This document shows positions 9,968 to 23,184 of a stretch of 64,000 bases of DNA, one piece after another. How positions within the stretch are numbered: the first letter of the stretch is position 1; each line of letters opens with the position of its first letter. The notes under the pieces are model-generated. The model was not told where the DNA came from, searched no databases, and saw only the letters and a program-made list of their open reading frames with translations. The position numbers and the translations under genes are program-made. The DNA is from an uncultured Pelagibacteraceae bacterium. GTDB taxonomy: Bacteria; Pseudomonadota; Alphaproteobacteria; Pelagibacterales; Pelagibacteraceae. The stretch is taken from the NCBI GenBank assembly GCA_902610755.1, contig CACLWW010000001.1:1-64000 (forward strand), read 5' to 3'.

Positions 9968-11092
9968 ATGATCAAAAAAATTATAATTTCAGTCTTACTT
10001 ATTTTTTTTTCAGTAGAAATTTTAAGCTATCTATATTATGACTTTTATCATAATGAATCCAATGGGTTTTTAATAAAAAGACAAAACAAAGTTGAAAGAG
10101 AAGATTGTCAGCAATTTCTATTCGATTACGGTTTAAATTTTATTTATAATGATAAATATAAATGTGATAAAATCGAAGGATACCATAAAGAAAATATAAT
10201 TTATTACGATAATAATAATAATGACGATAACATAATTTTAACTCTTGGTGGATCCACCACTAATGGTCGCTATTTTCAAAGGAAAGAGAATGGAGATGAA
10301 TATATCATGTGGCCTTTTTTTTTAAATAAAAGATGTGAAAAAAATTCTAATTGTAAAATAATTAATGGTGGACATCCAGCCTACTCATCAAGAGATGAGC
10401 GAAAAAAACTTATTAGGAGTATTTTAACATTAGAAAAATTACCTAAAGTAGTTATTTCTTTAAGTGGAATTAATGATGTAAGGAATATACAGCATTCATT
10501 GGACATTAAATATCCATACCAACCAATGAATTCAACGCTTCTTCTTTTTGAGCAAAGAAGTTTCGAACAAAAAGATATTTATTTTCCTGCAACACTTAGA
10601 CTTTTAAAATCAATAATAAACTTTTTTGTCAATTATAATTTCTATAATCCAGAAGATAGAATTTTGGCGTCAAAAGTTTATAAAGATTATGATCTTTCTT
10701 TACCAAAAAACTTACGACACGATTCAGTTGATTTGTGGTTTTTAAATACTAAAATGAGTCAATCAATAGCAAAAGAATTTGAAATTAAGTATTTAGTTTT
10801 TCTTCAGCCCACTCTAGGTTTAGATATTTATTCAAATACAGAAATATCTAAAGACGATAGAGATAAATTAAAAAATATTCCTAGTGAAAACTATTTAAAA
10901 GATTTAAATTTTTCCTACGATAAACTTAAAAAAATTTGTGCTTCTTTAGATTATTGCTTTGATATTTCCGAAATATTTTTAGGTAATAAAGAAAGATTAT
11001 ATTTTGATTATAGGCATACCAATCAACTTGGTAGTAAGATTATAGCTGAAGAAATTTTTAAAACCCTTAAAATGTTACAATATATTAAGTGA
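9968..11092 (+). CDS. SGNH hydrolase-like protein with N-terminal signal anchor
   Basis: A 374-residue protein. Residues 4-24 form a signal peptide or anchor. Block I is LTLGGSTTNG with Ser96, block III is LSGINDVRN, and FDYRHTNQLGSKIIAEEIF carries the Asp/His pair of block V. It is a tandem partner of the preceding SGNH gene, with little similarity outside the motifs. An acyl-glycan esterase or acetyltransferase role in the periplasm is likely. It ends 55 bases from the 3' end of the 23S gene and so marks one edge of the accessory island. Confidence 0.75.
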   Translation: MIKKIIISVLLIFFSVEILSYLYYDFYHNESNGFLIKRQNKVEREDCQQFLFDYGLNFIYNDKYKCDKIEGYHKENIIYYDNNNNDDNIILTLGGSTTNGRYFQRKENGDEYIMWPFFLNKRCEKNSNCKIINGGHPAYSSRDERKKLIRSILTLEKLPKVVISLSGINDVRNIQHSLDIKYPYQPMNSTLLLFEQRSFEQKDIYFPATLRLLKSIINFFVNYNFYNPEDRILASKVYKDYDLSLPKNLRHDSVDLWFLNTKMSQSIAKEFEIKYLVFLQPTLGLDIYSNTEISKDDRDKLKNIPSENYLKDLNFSYDKLKKICASLDYCFDISEIFLGNKERLYFDYRHTNQLGSKIIAEEIFKTLKMLQYIK

Positions 11093-11147
11093 AACATAAA
11101 AAACTCTTAAAGTTTTTAAATTTTATATAATAAAAAATTTTTTTCAG

Positions 11148-13911
<2,764 letters not shown>

Positions 13912-13946
13912 AGAAAAAAATTCTGTGTTTGAATCAAATTTTGTTG

Positions 13947-13996
13947 GAATGTTCATCTATTCGAACATTCTTGATTGTCCATCTATTCGGACAATC
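13947..13996 (-). repeat. Tandem hairpins with identical 8-base loops in the rRNA spacer
   Basis: Two adjacent perfect 8-bp stems: 13947-13954 pairs with 13963-13970, and 13973-13980 pairs with 13989-13996. Both loops read ATCTATTC on the plus strand (GAAUAGAU in the transcript). The stems differ at two positions and both differences are compensated, so the structure is kept while the sequence changes. They lie between tRNA-Ala and the 23S gene. A role in pre-rRNA processing or antitermination is possible; none is known to me. Confidence 0.7.
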
Positions 13997-14053
13997 GGAT
14001 ATAGATATTGATAATAATTAAAATATTTACATTTAAAATAACTAGGTTTCTCA

Positions 14054-14129
14054 TGGTGGAGGATAGCGGGATCGAACCGCTGACCTCCTGAATGCAAATC
14101 AGGCGCTCTCCCAGCTGAGCTAATCCCCC
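14054..14129 (-). tRNA. tRNA-Ala (TGC)
   Basis: A 76-base cloverleaf with encoded CCA. The acceptor stem GGGGGAT pairs with ATCCTCC (one G-U), the anticodon loop contains TGC, the D-loop has GG and the T-loop is TTCGATC. It lies in the 16S-23S spacer, 8 bases downstream of tRNA-Ile, as in most Alphaproteobacteria. Confidence 0.97.
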
Positions 14130-14137
14130 AGATTTAT

Positions 14138-14214
14138 TGGTGGGCCGAGATAGACTCGAACTATCGACCCCACCCTTATCAAGGGTGTGCTCTAACCAAC
14201 TGAGCTACCGGCCC
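14138..14214 (-). tRNA. tRNA-Ile (GAT)
   Basis: A 77-base cloverleaf with encoded CCA. It starts GGGCCGGTAGCTCAGTTGG, has anticodon GAT inside the stem ACCCT/AGGGT, and a normal TTCGAGT T-loop. It is the first spacer tRNA after the 16S gene. Confidence 0.97.
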
Positions 14215-14245
14215 TCATTGTTTTCAGAGAAACACAAAAATTAAA

Positions 14246-14266
14246 AAGAGAAGTGCGGACGGTCAA
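14246..14266 (-). repeat. 16S processing stem, 3' arm
   Basis: This 21-base segment is complementary to 15879-15899 over its whole length, with two G-U wobble pairs in RNA and no mismatches. The arms flank the 16S gene, so they define the pre-16S processing stem cut by RNase III. Confidence 0.85.
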
Positions 14267-14320
14267 CATTAACCTGTTAAATATTTAGAATAAAATTTTT
14301 AAAATTTTATTCATCCTTAG

Positions 14321-15797
<1,477 letters not shown>

Positions 15798-15805
15798 AAA
15801 CGGCG

Positions 15806-15899
15806 CACACTAGCTTCTATATAAATCTAAGAATAAATTTATATAATGTTGAAGTGTGTACGACAAATTTTGGTAACCTTAACCGTCCACACTTCTCTT
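15806..15899 (-). other. rRNA leader with hairpin and 16S processing stem 5' arm
   Basis: Positions 15879-15899 are the 5' arm of the 16S processing stem (partner 14246-14266). Between it and the 16S start lies a long imperfect hairpin: CACACT at 15806-15811 opposes AGTGTG at 15853-15858, and TATATAAAT opposes ATTTATATA inside it. No protein gene is seen in this leader. Confidence 0.65.
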
Positions 15900-15975
15900 C
15901 TTAAAATTTTACTTTTTAAATAGCTAATTAGGTTTCACCCTAATATTTCACAATTTTCATTGTTTGGAGAGAATG

Positions 15976-16003
15976 CTTATAGTACAAATCATTTGTAAAT
16001 CAA
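15976..16003 (-). promoter_or_regulatory. Candidate rRNA operon promoter
   Basis: On the minus strand TTGATT (15998-16003) and TATAAG (15976-15981) are separated by 16 bases, a good sigma-70 spacing, about 180 bases upstream of the 16S gene. The spacer is almost filled by a perfect palindrome, TACAAAT-C-ATTTGTA (15983-15997), which could bind a dimeric regulator. A second, weaker pair (TTGACT at 16032-16037 with TGATAA 18 bases further) lies just upstream. The assignment rests on sequence pattern alone. Confidence 0.5.
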
Positions 16004-16094
16004 GGTTTTATCAAAGAAAAAAGTGTTAAAAAGTCAATAAAAACCTATGCTTTTAGGGCTGGTTTTTCTGAAGACAATAATTTATAGAAATCCA

Positions 16095-17402
16095 ATGAAA
16101 TTAATTCAACTTAAGGTTACATCATTTATTAAGAGAAATACCGAGGTATTTCTTTTAATACTTTTATTGGTAGTATCTACGCTCATAATTCAAGTTTATA
16201 ATTTTCAAAAAAAAAAAATTGATAATGAGTATATTAAGATTTTAAGAAATACTTACTTTAAAAAAACAATAAATCATATTTTTTTTAATCTAACTCCTAG
16301 ATACGAGCAAATAGATTATTCTGTCAAGAGCGGACAAACGCTTAAAGACATTCTAAAAGAATTTTCAGTAAAGGATGAGGAAATTAAAAAAATTTTTGCA
16401 ATTTTAAATAAAAAAGAGACTAATAAAATTAGATCAAAACAAATTTTAAATATTATATTAGATAATACAGACAAGAATAACAAAAAAATTTTAAGTCTTT
16501 TAATACCTGTTTCAAAAACAAGAAAAATACAAATAGTCAAAAATTTAGAAACAGGTCAGCTTAAAAAAGAGGAAATTGTAACTAATCTTTCTAAAAGACT
16601 CGTTTTAAAGGAGGGAGTTATAAGATCTAGTCTGTATAAATCCGCCACAAAACAAAAAATAAAACCCAATGTTATAATTGAGTTTGCTAGGCTTTATGGT
16701 TTTCAGGTAGATTTTCAGAGGGATATAAGAAAAAATGACTCATATCAGATTATATATGAAACATTTATCGATGAAAATAATGAAGTTTTTAGTACAGGAG
16801 AAATAATTTATGCCAACTTAGTTTTAAGAGGTCAATCAAATCAATTATATTTTTATCCAGACAAAAAATTTTTTGGGCATTATGATGAAAATGGAAAGAG
16901 TATTAAAAAGGCTTTAATGAAGACTCCAATAAATGGGGCCAGGCTATCATCTCCATTTGGAATGAGAAAACATCCCATTCTCGGTTTTAATAAAATGCAT
17001 CGAGGAACTGATTTTGCTGCACCTATGGGTACGCCAATCATGGCATCTGGCGATGGTATTATAATTAAAGCGGGATGGTGTGGTGGTGGTGGCAATTGTG
17101 TAAAAATAAAACACAACACAACTTATCAAACAATTTATGCACATATGTCCAAATTTTCAAATCTTGCAATACCTGGGTCTAGAATAAAACAAGGACAAAT
17201 TATTGGTTACGTTGGATCAACTGGAATGTCAACAGGTCCACATTTACATTATGAGGTAATTGAAAATGGGAAAAAAATAAATTCACAAACTTTAAAGTTA
17301 CCTCCTGGAAAAGCTCTTAAAGGTCCAGTAAGAGAAGATTTTGAAATAGTTAGAATAAAAACAGATGTTCTTAAGTCAGATTTAATAGTTAAAATTAATT
17401 AG
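16095..17402 (+). CDS. M23-family peptidoglycan endopeptidase (MepM/NlpD-like)
   Basis: A 435-residue protein from ATG 16095; an earlier in-frame ATG at 16047 lies closer to the rRNA control region and adds a tail before the membrane anchor. A membrane anchor (LLILLLVVSTLIIQVY) precedes a LysM-like, lysine-rich middle part. The C-terminal LytM domain has HRGTDFAAP (first zinc His and Asp) and GPHLHYEV (catalytic and zinc His). Such enzymes cut peptide cross-links of murein or activate amidases. It is divergent from the rRNA operon and convergent with the DUF4167 gene. Confidence 0.88.
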   Translation: MKLIQLKVTSFIKRNTEVFLLILLLVVSTLIIQVYNFQKKKIDNEYIKILRNTYFKKTINHIFFNLTPRYEQIDYSVKSGQTLKDILKEFSVKDEEIKKIFAILNKKETNKIRSKQILNIILDNTDKNNKKILSLLIPVSKTRKIQIVKNLETGQLKKEEIVTNLSKRLVLKEGVIRSSLYKSATKQKIKPNVIIEFARLYGFQVDFQRDIRKNDSYQIIYETFIDENNEVFSTGEIIYANLVLRGQSNQLYFYPDKKFFGHYDENGKSIKKALMKTPINGARLSSPFGMRKHPILGFNKMHRGTDFAAPMGTPIMASGDGIIIKAGWCGGGGNCVKIKHNTTYQTIYAHMSKFSNLAIPGSRIKQGQIIGYVGSTGMSTGPHLHYEVIENGKKINSQTLKLPPGKALKGPVREDFEIVRIKTDVLKSDLIVKIN

Positions 17403-17408
17403 AATTCT

Positions 17409-17702
17409 TTAAGAGAGGTCTTTTTCTTTTTGCTCTAAAGAAACTCTTAAAAAATGATCAGCATACTGAAAATAGTTTTCTGAAAGTATTTTGTCACCAT
17501 TTGATAAAGCTTCTCTAGCAAGGTCATTATACTTAGAAATTAATTTTTGAACATTTCCATTGCTTCTATTTATATTTCGCCTAAAAGAATTATCATTATT
17601 TGCAAAATTGCCATTTAATCTATCTACATCTGAATTTCTTTTAAATGGTCTGTCAGAGTGATTTCTTCTATTTCTTTTTAAATTGTTTTTAAATTGTCTC
17701 AT
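17409..17702 (-). CDS. DUF4167 domain protein
   Basis: A 97-residue basic protein. The N-terminal part is Arg/Asn-rich (RRNHSDRPFKRN). The C-terminal part, VQKLISKYNDLAREALSNGD followed by YFQYADHFLRV, is the DUF4167 signature typical of Alphaproteobacteria. Function is unknown; the basic tail suggests RNA or ribosome binding. It lies directly downstream of prmC, where this gene is commonly found in the class. Confidence 0.82.
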   Translation of the reverse strand: MRQFKNNLKRNRRNHSDRPFKRNSDVDRLNGNFANNDNSFRRNINRSNGNVQKLISKYNDLAREALSNGDKILSENYFQYADHFLRVSLEQKEKDLS

Positions 17703-17712
17703 TTATAATTTT

Positions 17713-18552
17713 TTAATTTATTTTTGTAGATACTATACATCTGGTGTTATTTCCATAGTCTTTGATAATTTTATTTATAAAAAATTTTTTTTCTTTTAAG
17801 AATTTAGTCACTTTGTATTTCTGATCATATCCGATTTCAAGGACAAGTTTACCATTAGTTTTTAACAAATATTTTGATTTTGAAATAACTTTTTTAATTA
17901 TTTCTAAACCATCCAATCCACCATCTAAAGCAATTTTTGGTTCATAATTAATTGAGCCCAAATATTTTATTTTATGTTTAATAATATATGGAGGATTGCT
18001 TATAACTAAATCATATTTATCGTTGTAAAAATTGTCAACATCTCTTTTGTAAAATTTAATTCTATCTGATAACTGATGTAATTTTGCATTAATTTTGGCT
18101 AATTTTAAAGCTTTTTTGGATAGATCTATTGCATCAAATTTACAAAATGGTCTTTCTTTTAAGATAGATATTGATAAACATCCAGAACCTACACCAACAT
18201 CTAGAATTCTTTTACCCTGATTTTTTTTAATTAGTCTTAATGTTTGCTCCACCAAGTGTTCTGAGTCTGGACGTGGGATCAGAACATTTTTATCTGTTAT
18301 AAACGTATCTCTCCAAAAATCTTTATTGTTAATTATATAAGCAATGGGCTCATTTTTTCTTCTTCTATTAATAAAATTAAAATATTCATCTTTTTCCTCT
18401 TTTTTTATATTTCTTTCTAAATTTAGAAGAACCTCCTCTCTTGATATATTAAGAGTTTGTGACATTAAAATTTCACAGTCAATTTTATGAGAAGATATGT
18501 TGTTTTTTTTAAGTATTTCACCACCATCTTTTAAACTGTTTATAATTTTCAT
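17713..18552 (-). CDS. prmC: Release factor glutamine methyltransferase PrmC (HemK)
   Basis: A 279-residue protein. PrmC methylates the Gln of the GGQ motif in release factors RF1 and RF2. The SAM motif ILDVGVGSG is at 116-124 and the substrate-amide motif NPPY at 186-189; the N-terminal helical domain binds the release factor. Its ATG overlaps the prfA stop by 4 bases, so enzyme and substrate genes are coupled, as in many bacteria. Confidence 0.95.
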   Translation of the reverse strand: MKIINSLKDGGEILKKNNISSHKIDCEILMSQTLNISREEVLLNLERNIKKEEKDEYFNFINRRRKNEPIAYIINNKDFWRDTFITDKNVLIPRPDSEHLVEQTLRLIKKNQGKRILDVGVGSGCLSISILKERPFCKFDAIDLSKKALKLAKINAKLHQLSDRIKFYKRDVDNFYNDKYDLVISNPPYIIKHKIKYLGSINYEPKIALDGGLDGLEIIKKVISKSKYLLKTNGKLVLEIGYDQKYKVTKFLKEKKFFINKIIKDYGNNTRCIVSTKIN

Positions 18553-19623
18553 GATATTTTTTTTAACTCTTCCTCCTGGGCTTGTAGGCTTAAATTATCA
18601 ATCATTTCATCAAAAATTTCTCCTTCCATAAACTCTTCAAGTTTGTGTAATGTTAAATTGATCCTATGGTCTGTGACCCTGCCTTGAGGAAAATTGTATG
18701 TCCTTATTCTTTCAGATCTATCACCCGATCCAATTTTACTTTTACGGTCTTTTGCTCTTTCCTCATCTCTTTTATTTCTTTCAAATTCATAAATTCTTGA
18801 TCTTAAAATTTTAAGACCCTTTTCTTTATTTCTAATTTGAGATTTTTCATCTTGTTGGCTGACAACAATTCCTGTGGGAATGTGAGTAATTCTAACAGCT
18901 GAGTCTGTGGTATTAACACTTTGTCCTCCAGGACCACTACTTCTAAATACATCAATTCTTAAATCTTTTTCCTCAATCTTAATATCTACCTCCTCTGCTT
19001 CTGGTAATACCGCAACTGTAGCTGCTGATGTGTGAACTCTACCTTGTGTTTCAGTGTCAGGAACACGTTGAACTCTATGAACGCCACTCTCATATTTTAA
19101 TGAAGAATATATATTTCTTCCTTTTATTGAGGCAATTATTTCTTTTAATCCACCTGCATCACTTTTTGATATACTAATTATTTCCAAAGACCATTTTTTT
19201 CTTTTGGCTTACCTTTTCATACATTTTAAAGAGGTCCGATGCAAACAAACTTGCTTCTAATCCACCTGTACCTGCTCGTATTTCCATAATTGCATTTTTT
19301 GTATCTGCCTCATCTTTTGGTAACAAAAATAATTTAAGTTTACTCTCATTTTTGCCTTTTTTAACTTCAAGCTCATTAAGTTCAATCTTGGCTAATTCTA
19401 TCATTTCTTTATCGTTGTTTTCGTCGCCAATAATTTTTTTAAGATCATCCCTAGTTTTGTCAAACGTTAGATAGTCCTTCGCGTGACTAATTACTGCATT
19501 TAATTCTGAATATTCTTTTGATTTAGAAGCAAATAATTTTTTTTCGATAGCTCCAGAGGATAATTCCTTTTCAAGAATCTCATGTTTTTTTATTATCTCC
19601 TTCACCTTATCAACTGGTATCAT
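18549..19623 (-). CDS. prfA: Peptide chain release factor 1, split by a frameshift
   Basis: RF1 reads UAA and UAG stop codons. The N-terminal reading frame (19623 to 19174, 149 residues) and the C-terminal frame (downstream to 18549, holding GPGGQSVN and the codon-reading tripeptide region VPDTETQGR) together give a complete protein of about 357 residues. The frames are joined if one A is skipped in the run of seven A's at 19194-19200: then [18 protein letters not shown] continues as in normal RF1. RF1 is expected to be essential, so either the run is miscalled, or the mRNA or ribosome slips. It is followed by prmC and preceded by ispG. Confidence 0.9.
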
Positions 19624-20723
19624 TAAATTTTATTTTTGATGTCTTTTTCTTTTTTCTCTACCAATGCTACAACTTTGGAAATTATCTCATCATTTTTTAG
19701 TTTTTCTTTTTGAACACCATTTAAATATAACATATTACTATCCTTGCCGCCTCCTGTAATACCAATATCAGTTGAAGCTGCTTCCCCTGGACCATTAACG
19801 ACACATCCAATTATTGATAAAGTTAAAGGTGTTTTAATATGAGATAACTTTTCCTCCAGTTTTTTTACTACATCAATTACTTCAAAACCTTGGCGAGCAC
19901 ATGAGGGGCATGAAATGATTTTTACACCTCTATTTCTTAAGTTTAGAGATTTTAAAATTTCATTACCTATTTTAATTTCTTTAATAGGATCATCTGATAA
20001 AGAAACCCTGATTGTGTCGCCAATTCCCTCCATCAAAAGCGAACCTAAACCTATCGAGGTTTTTACACTTCCTGGCACAAAGCTGCCTGACTCTGTAACA
20101 CCTAGGTGCAGAGGATAATCTGTCTTAGATGAAAGGAGTCTGTACGACGCTACTGATAAAAATACATCCGATGATTTTACACTAACCTTAAAGTTATAAA
20201 AATCTTCATCCTCTATAAGCTGGATATTCCTCATCGCACTTTCTACTAAAGCTTCTGGACAGGGTCCTTTATATTTTTCTAAAATATCTTTTTCTAGAGA
20301 ACCAGCATTAACTCCAATCCTTAATGCACAGTCATAATCTTTAGCTGCTGCTATCACTTGTTTAATTTTTTCTTTTTGGCCAATATTACCTGGATTTATC
20401 CTCAAACATTTTGCCCCACTTTTAGCCGCCTCTATAGCTCTTTTGAAGTGAAAATGAATATCTGCAATAATTGGAACTTTGCTATTTTTTACTATCTCTT
20501 TTAAAGAATTTGTTGACTCCTCATCTGGACATGAAACTCTTACAAGTTCAGCACCTTCTTCAGCACAATCATTAATTTGTTTAATTGTTTCTTTAACATT
20601 AGTAGTTAAAGTATTTGTCATTGACTGAACTGAGATAGGGTTATCCCCGCCAATTTTTACATCACCAACGTTTATTTCTTTTGTTTTTTTTCTTTTGATA
20701 TCTCTAAATTCTTTATATCTCAT
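19623..20723 (-). CDS. ispG: 4-hydroxy-3-methylbut-2-enyl-diphosphate synthase IspG
   Basis: A 366-residue protein of the MEP isoprenoid pathway that converts MEcPP to HMBPP with an [4Fe-4S] cluster. The cluster cysteines are Cys272, Cys275 (CPSC) and Cys307, with Glu314 of GPGE as fourth ligand. The N-terminal TIM barrel begins [13 protein letters not shown]-like ([16 protein letters not shown]). This is the short bacterial form. It overlaps lysC by 4 bases and prfA by 1, so the four genes lysC-ispG-prfA-prmC look like one operon. Confidence 0.96.
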   Translation of the reverse strand: MRYKEFRDIKRKKTKEINVGDVKIGGDNPISVQSMTNTLTTNVKETIKQINDCAEEGAELVRVSCPDEESTNSLKEIVKNSKVPIIADIHFHFKRAIEAAKSGAKCLRINPGNIGQKEKIKQVIAAAKDYDCALRIGVNAGSLEKDILEKYKGPCPEALVESAMRNIQLIEDEDFYNFKVSVKSSDVFLSVASYRLLSSKTDYPLHLGVTESGSFVPGSVKTSIGLGSLLMEGIGDTIRVSLSDDPIKEIKIGNEILKSLNLRNRGVKIISCPSCARQGFEVIDVVKKLEEKLSHIKTPLTLSIIGCVVNGPGEAASTDIGITGGGKDSNMLYLNGVQKEKLKNDEIISKVVALVEKKEKDIKNKI

Positions 20724-21934
20724 CTATTTAAATTAAATTCTTTATGTAATAATTCAACTGATTTTTTTAAATTTTTACTTTGAATTAAGACAGATATTTT
20801 TATTTCGGAAGTAGAGATAACAAGAATATTTATTTTTTTATTCGCTAATGCCTGGAACATTCGATAAGTTACCCCTGGTGTTGTGATCATTCCAACACCC
20901 ACAATAGAAACTTTTGCAACATTTTTATCTACAATCAGCTTCTTAAATTTAATTTTTCTATTTTTAGAAATAAGTCTTTTAGACTTTAAAAGATCACCAG
21001 ATTTAATGGTAAAAGTTAAATCAGTTTGTTTGCCATCTGAAGAAATATTTTGAACAACCATATCAACATTTATAGAATTTTTGTATAGTGGCTCAAATAT
21101 TGCTGCAGCTACACCTGGTTTGTCCTTTACACCAAGAAGACTTACTTTCGCATCATTTTTAGTAAAAGATAGACCTCTAATTATATTTGTATCTTTAATC
21201 TTTTTTCTACCAATTATTTGTGTGCCTGTTTTATTTGTAAATGATGATTTAACATCAATTTTTACTTTATTTAATTTTGCATCCTGAATTGAGGCTGGCT
21301 GCATTACTTTAGCACCAAGCGAGGACATTTCAAGCATCTCTTCATAAGATAATGCTTTTATTTTTTTTGCCTTTTTCAAAAAATTAGGATCAGTCGTATA
21401 TACACCATCAACATCAGTATAAATTATACATCTTTTGGCTTTAAAAAATTTAGCGAGCATAATTGCACTTGCATCACTGCCACCTCTTTCTAAAGTTGTA
21501 AGTCTGCCTTCTCTATTTAAACCCTGAAAACCAGTTATTATTGGGGTTCCACCTTTTTTTAAATATCTTTTTAACTGGTCTGTTCCAATCTTTATAATTC
21601 TTGCAGCGCTATAATTACCCCTTGTTATAATAGGTATCTGCCATGACATCCAAGATCTTGAATTAAAACCTAAGTCACATAACTTTCCAGCTATTAAAGC
21701 ACTAGCCATTTGTTCACCAGTCGATAACAGCACATCTCTCTCAGAGTTTGGAAAATTTTTAGAAATTTTTTCAGCTTTTTTTATTAGTTCATTTGTAACG
21801 CCACTCATTGCAGAAGTTACAACAATAACTTTGTATTTTTTTTTTATATAAGAAACTATTATTTTAGATATTTTTACAATTCTGTCTAATGTACCAACCG
21901 ATGTTCCACCAAATTTTAAAACAATTATTTTCAT
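20720..21934 (-). CDS. lysC: Aspartate kinase
   Basis: A 404-residue enzyme that phosphorylates aspartate, the first step to lysine, threonine and methionine. It starts with [12 protein letters not shown] (kinase motif), has [19 protein letters not shown] and [12 protein letters not shown] in the catalytic domain, and two C-terminal ACT domains (about 265-404) for feedback control. It is transcribed away from ubiG; the 65-base gap holds an inverted repeat. Confidence 0.95.
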   Translation of the reverse strand: MKIIVLKFGGTSVGTLDRIVKISKIIVSYIKKKYKVIVVTSAMSGVTNELIKKAEKISKNFPNSERDVLLSTGEQMASALIAGKLCDLGFNSRSWMSWQIPIITRGNYSAARIIKIGTDQLKRYLKKGGTPIITGFQGLNREGRLTTLERGGSDASAIMLAKFFKAKRCIIYTDVDGVYTTDPNFLKKAKKIKALSYEEMLEMSSLGAKVMQPASIQDAKLNKVKIDVKSSFTNKTGTQIIGRKKIKDTNIIRGLSFTKNDAKVSLLGVKDKPGVAAAIFEPLYKNSINVDMVVQNISSDGKQTDLTFTIKSGDLLKSKRLISKNRKIKFKKLIVDKNVAKVSIVGVGMITTPGVTYRMFQALANKKINILVISTSEIKISVLIQSKNLKKSVELLHKEFNLNR

Positions 21935-21960
21935 TGATATTTTATATTTAAATTTTTATA

Positions 21961-21981
21961 TTTAGATAAAATACATCTAAA
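21961..21981. repeat. Inverted repeat between lysC and ubiG
   Basis: TTTAGAT, a 7-base spacer, then ATCTAAA: perfect 7-bp arms in the 65-base gap between divergent lysC and ubiG. It could be an operator or part of overlapping promoters. At this AT content a chance origin is quite possible. Confidence 0.3.
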
Positions 21982-21999
21982 TTGTAAAGTCAACAACCA

Positions 22000-22728
22000 A
22001 TGAAAAAAGATACTATTAATAAAAAGGAAATTGATAAATTTTCAAAGTTAGCTGATGAATGGTGGGATCCCGAGGGTAAGTTTAAACCATTGCATAATTT
22101 TAATCCTGTAAGACTAAGATATATTAAAGACACAATTATTAAAAAATTTGGAAATAAATCAGAAAAATTACCTTTAAAAGATATTAAGATATTAGATATT
22201 GGATGTGGTGGAGGCCTTTTAAGTGAACCTCTTTCAAGATTAGGCGCAACTGTTACAGGTATAGATGCCTCGGACAGAAATATCAAAATTGCTAAAATGC
22301 ATTTAAAAAAAAGTAAATTAGATATTAACTATTACTGTTCATCTCCAGAAAGTTTTGAAGCTAAGGAAAAATTCGATGTAGTGTTAAATATGGAAATAGT
22401 TGAACACGTAGATAATGTTGATTTTTTTTTATTGAAAAGCTCAGAACTTTTGAAAAAAGATGGTTTAATGTTCATCGCAACTTTAAATAAAACACTAAAG
22501 TCTTATGTCTTCGCAATTATAGGAGCTGAATATATCTTAAAATGGCTGCCAATAGGTACACATGATTGGAATAAATTTTTAAAACCTGACGATTTAATCA
22601 ATATTTGTAAAAATAATTCGTTAAATTTAAATAACTTAATTGGTGTAAAGTTTGACATTTTGAAAAATGAATGGACTGTATCTAATGATAAATCTATAAA
22701 CTATCTCGCGCAATTTTCTAAAACTTAA
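22000..22728 (+). CDS. ubiG: Ubiquinone biosynthesis O-methyltransferase UbiG
   Basis: A 242-residue SAM methyltransferase that does both O-methylations of ubiquinone synthesis. FSKLADEWWDPEGKFKPLHNFNPVRL is the family N-terminus, ILDIGCGGGLLSEPL is the SAM site, and LNMEIVEHVDNVD is motif IV; GTHDWNKFLKPDDL near the end is typical. Its end overlaps the convergent DUF1178 gene by 4 bases. Confidence 0.95.
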   Translation: MKKDTINKKEIDKFSKLADEWWDPEGKFKPLHNFNPVRLRYIKDTIIKKFGNKSEKLPLKDIKILDIGCGGGLLSEPLSRLGATVTGIDASDRNIKIAKMHLKKSKLDINYYCSSPESFEAKEKFDVVLNMEIVEHVDNVDFFLLKSSELLKKDGLMFIATLNKTLKSYVFAIIGAEYILKWLPIGTHDWNKFLKPDDLINICKNNSLNLNNLIGVKFDILKNEWTVSNDKSINYLAQFSKT

Positions 22729-23147
22729 TTTTCTTTATCTTCTAACCAAGGAAACTCCTCAGTTTTAATACCCTCTTGTTTGAGATCTTCTATTTCCTCT
22801 CTCGAAGCTTTTCCATAAATTGCTTTATTCTTTTTTTTTGGGTCATAATGGATTGACCTAGCCTCATGGGCAAAATTTTCTCCAACGTATTTAAAGTTGT
22901 TCTTTATGAACTTTTTAAATTCTCTTAGCTTTGATTTAATCTCCTTAATTTTATTTATATCTTTACTCTTCAATTCTGAATTATTTAATATATTTGGTGC
23001 CATCAAAGCTTTTTCTATTTTACGAGAATCACAAATATGACAGCTCAAATATTTTCTCTTCTTGAGTTTCTCGTATTCTTTAGAACTAGAAAACCAGCTA
23101 TCAAAAATGTTATTACAATTCTTACAAACTAATTTATATTTGATCAT
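22725..23147 (-). CDS. DUF1178 family protein
   Basis: A 140-residue protein. The N-terminus MIKYKLVCKNCNNIFDSWF with CxxC and later CHIC forms a four-cysteine zinc ribbon (Cys8, Cys11 and the CHIC pair near residue 36). The C-terminus has VGENFAHEARSIHY and YGKASREEIEDLKQEGI, the DUF1178 signature found widely in Alphaproteobacteria. Function is not known. Confidence 0.88.
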   Translation of the reverse strand: MIKYKLVCKNCNNIFDSWFSSSKEYEKLKKRKYLSCHICDSRKIEKALMAPNILNNSELKSKDINKIKEIKSKLREFKKFIKNNFKYVGENFAHEARSIHYDPKKKNKAIYGKASREEIEDLKQEGIKTEEFPWLEDKEN

Positions 23148-23184
23148 GCACTACAAGTAATAATACTTTACTCTTTTTCAACCC

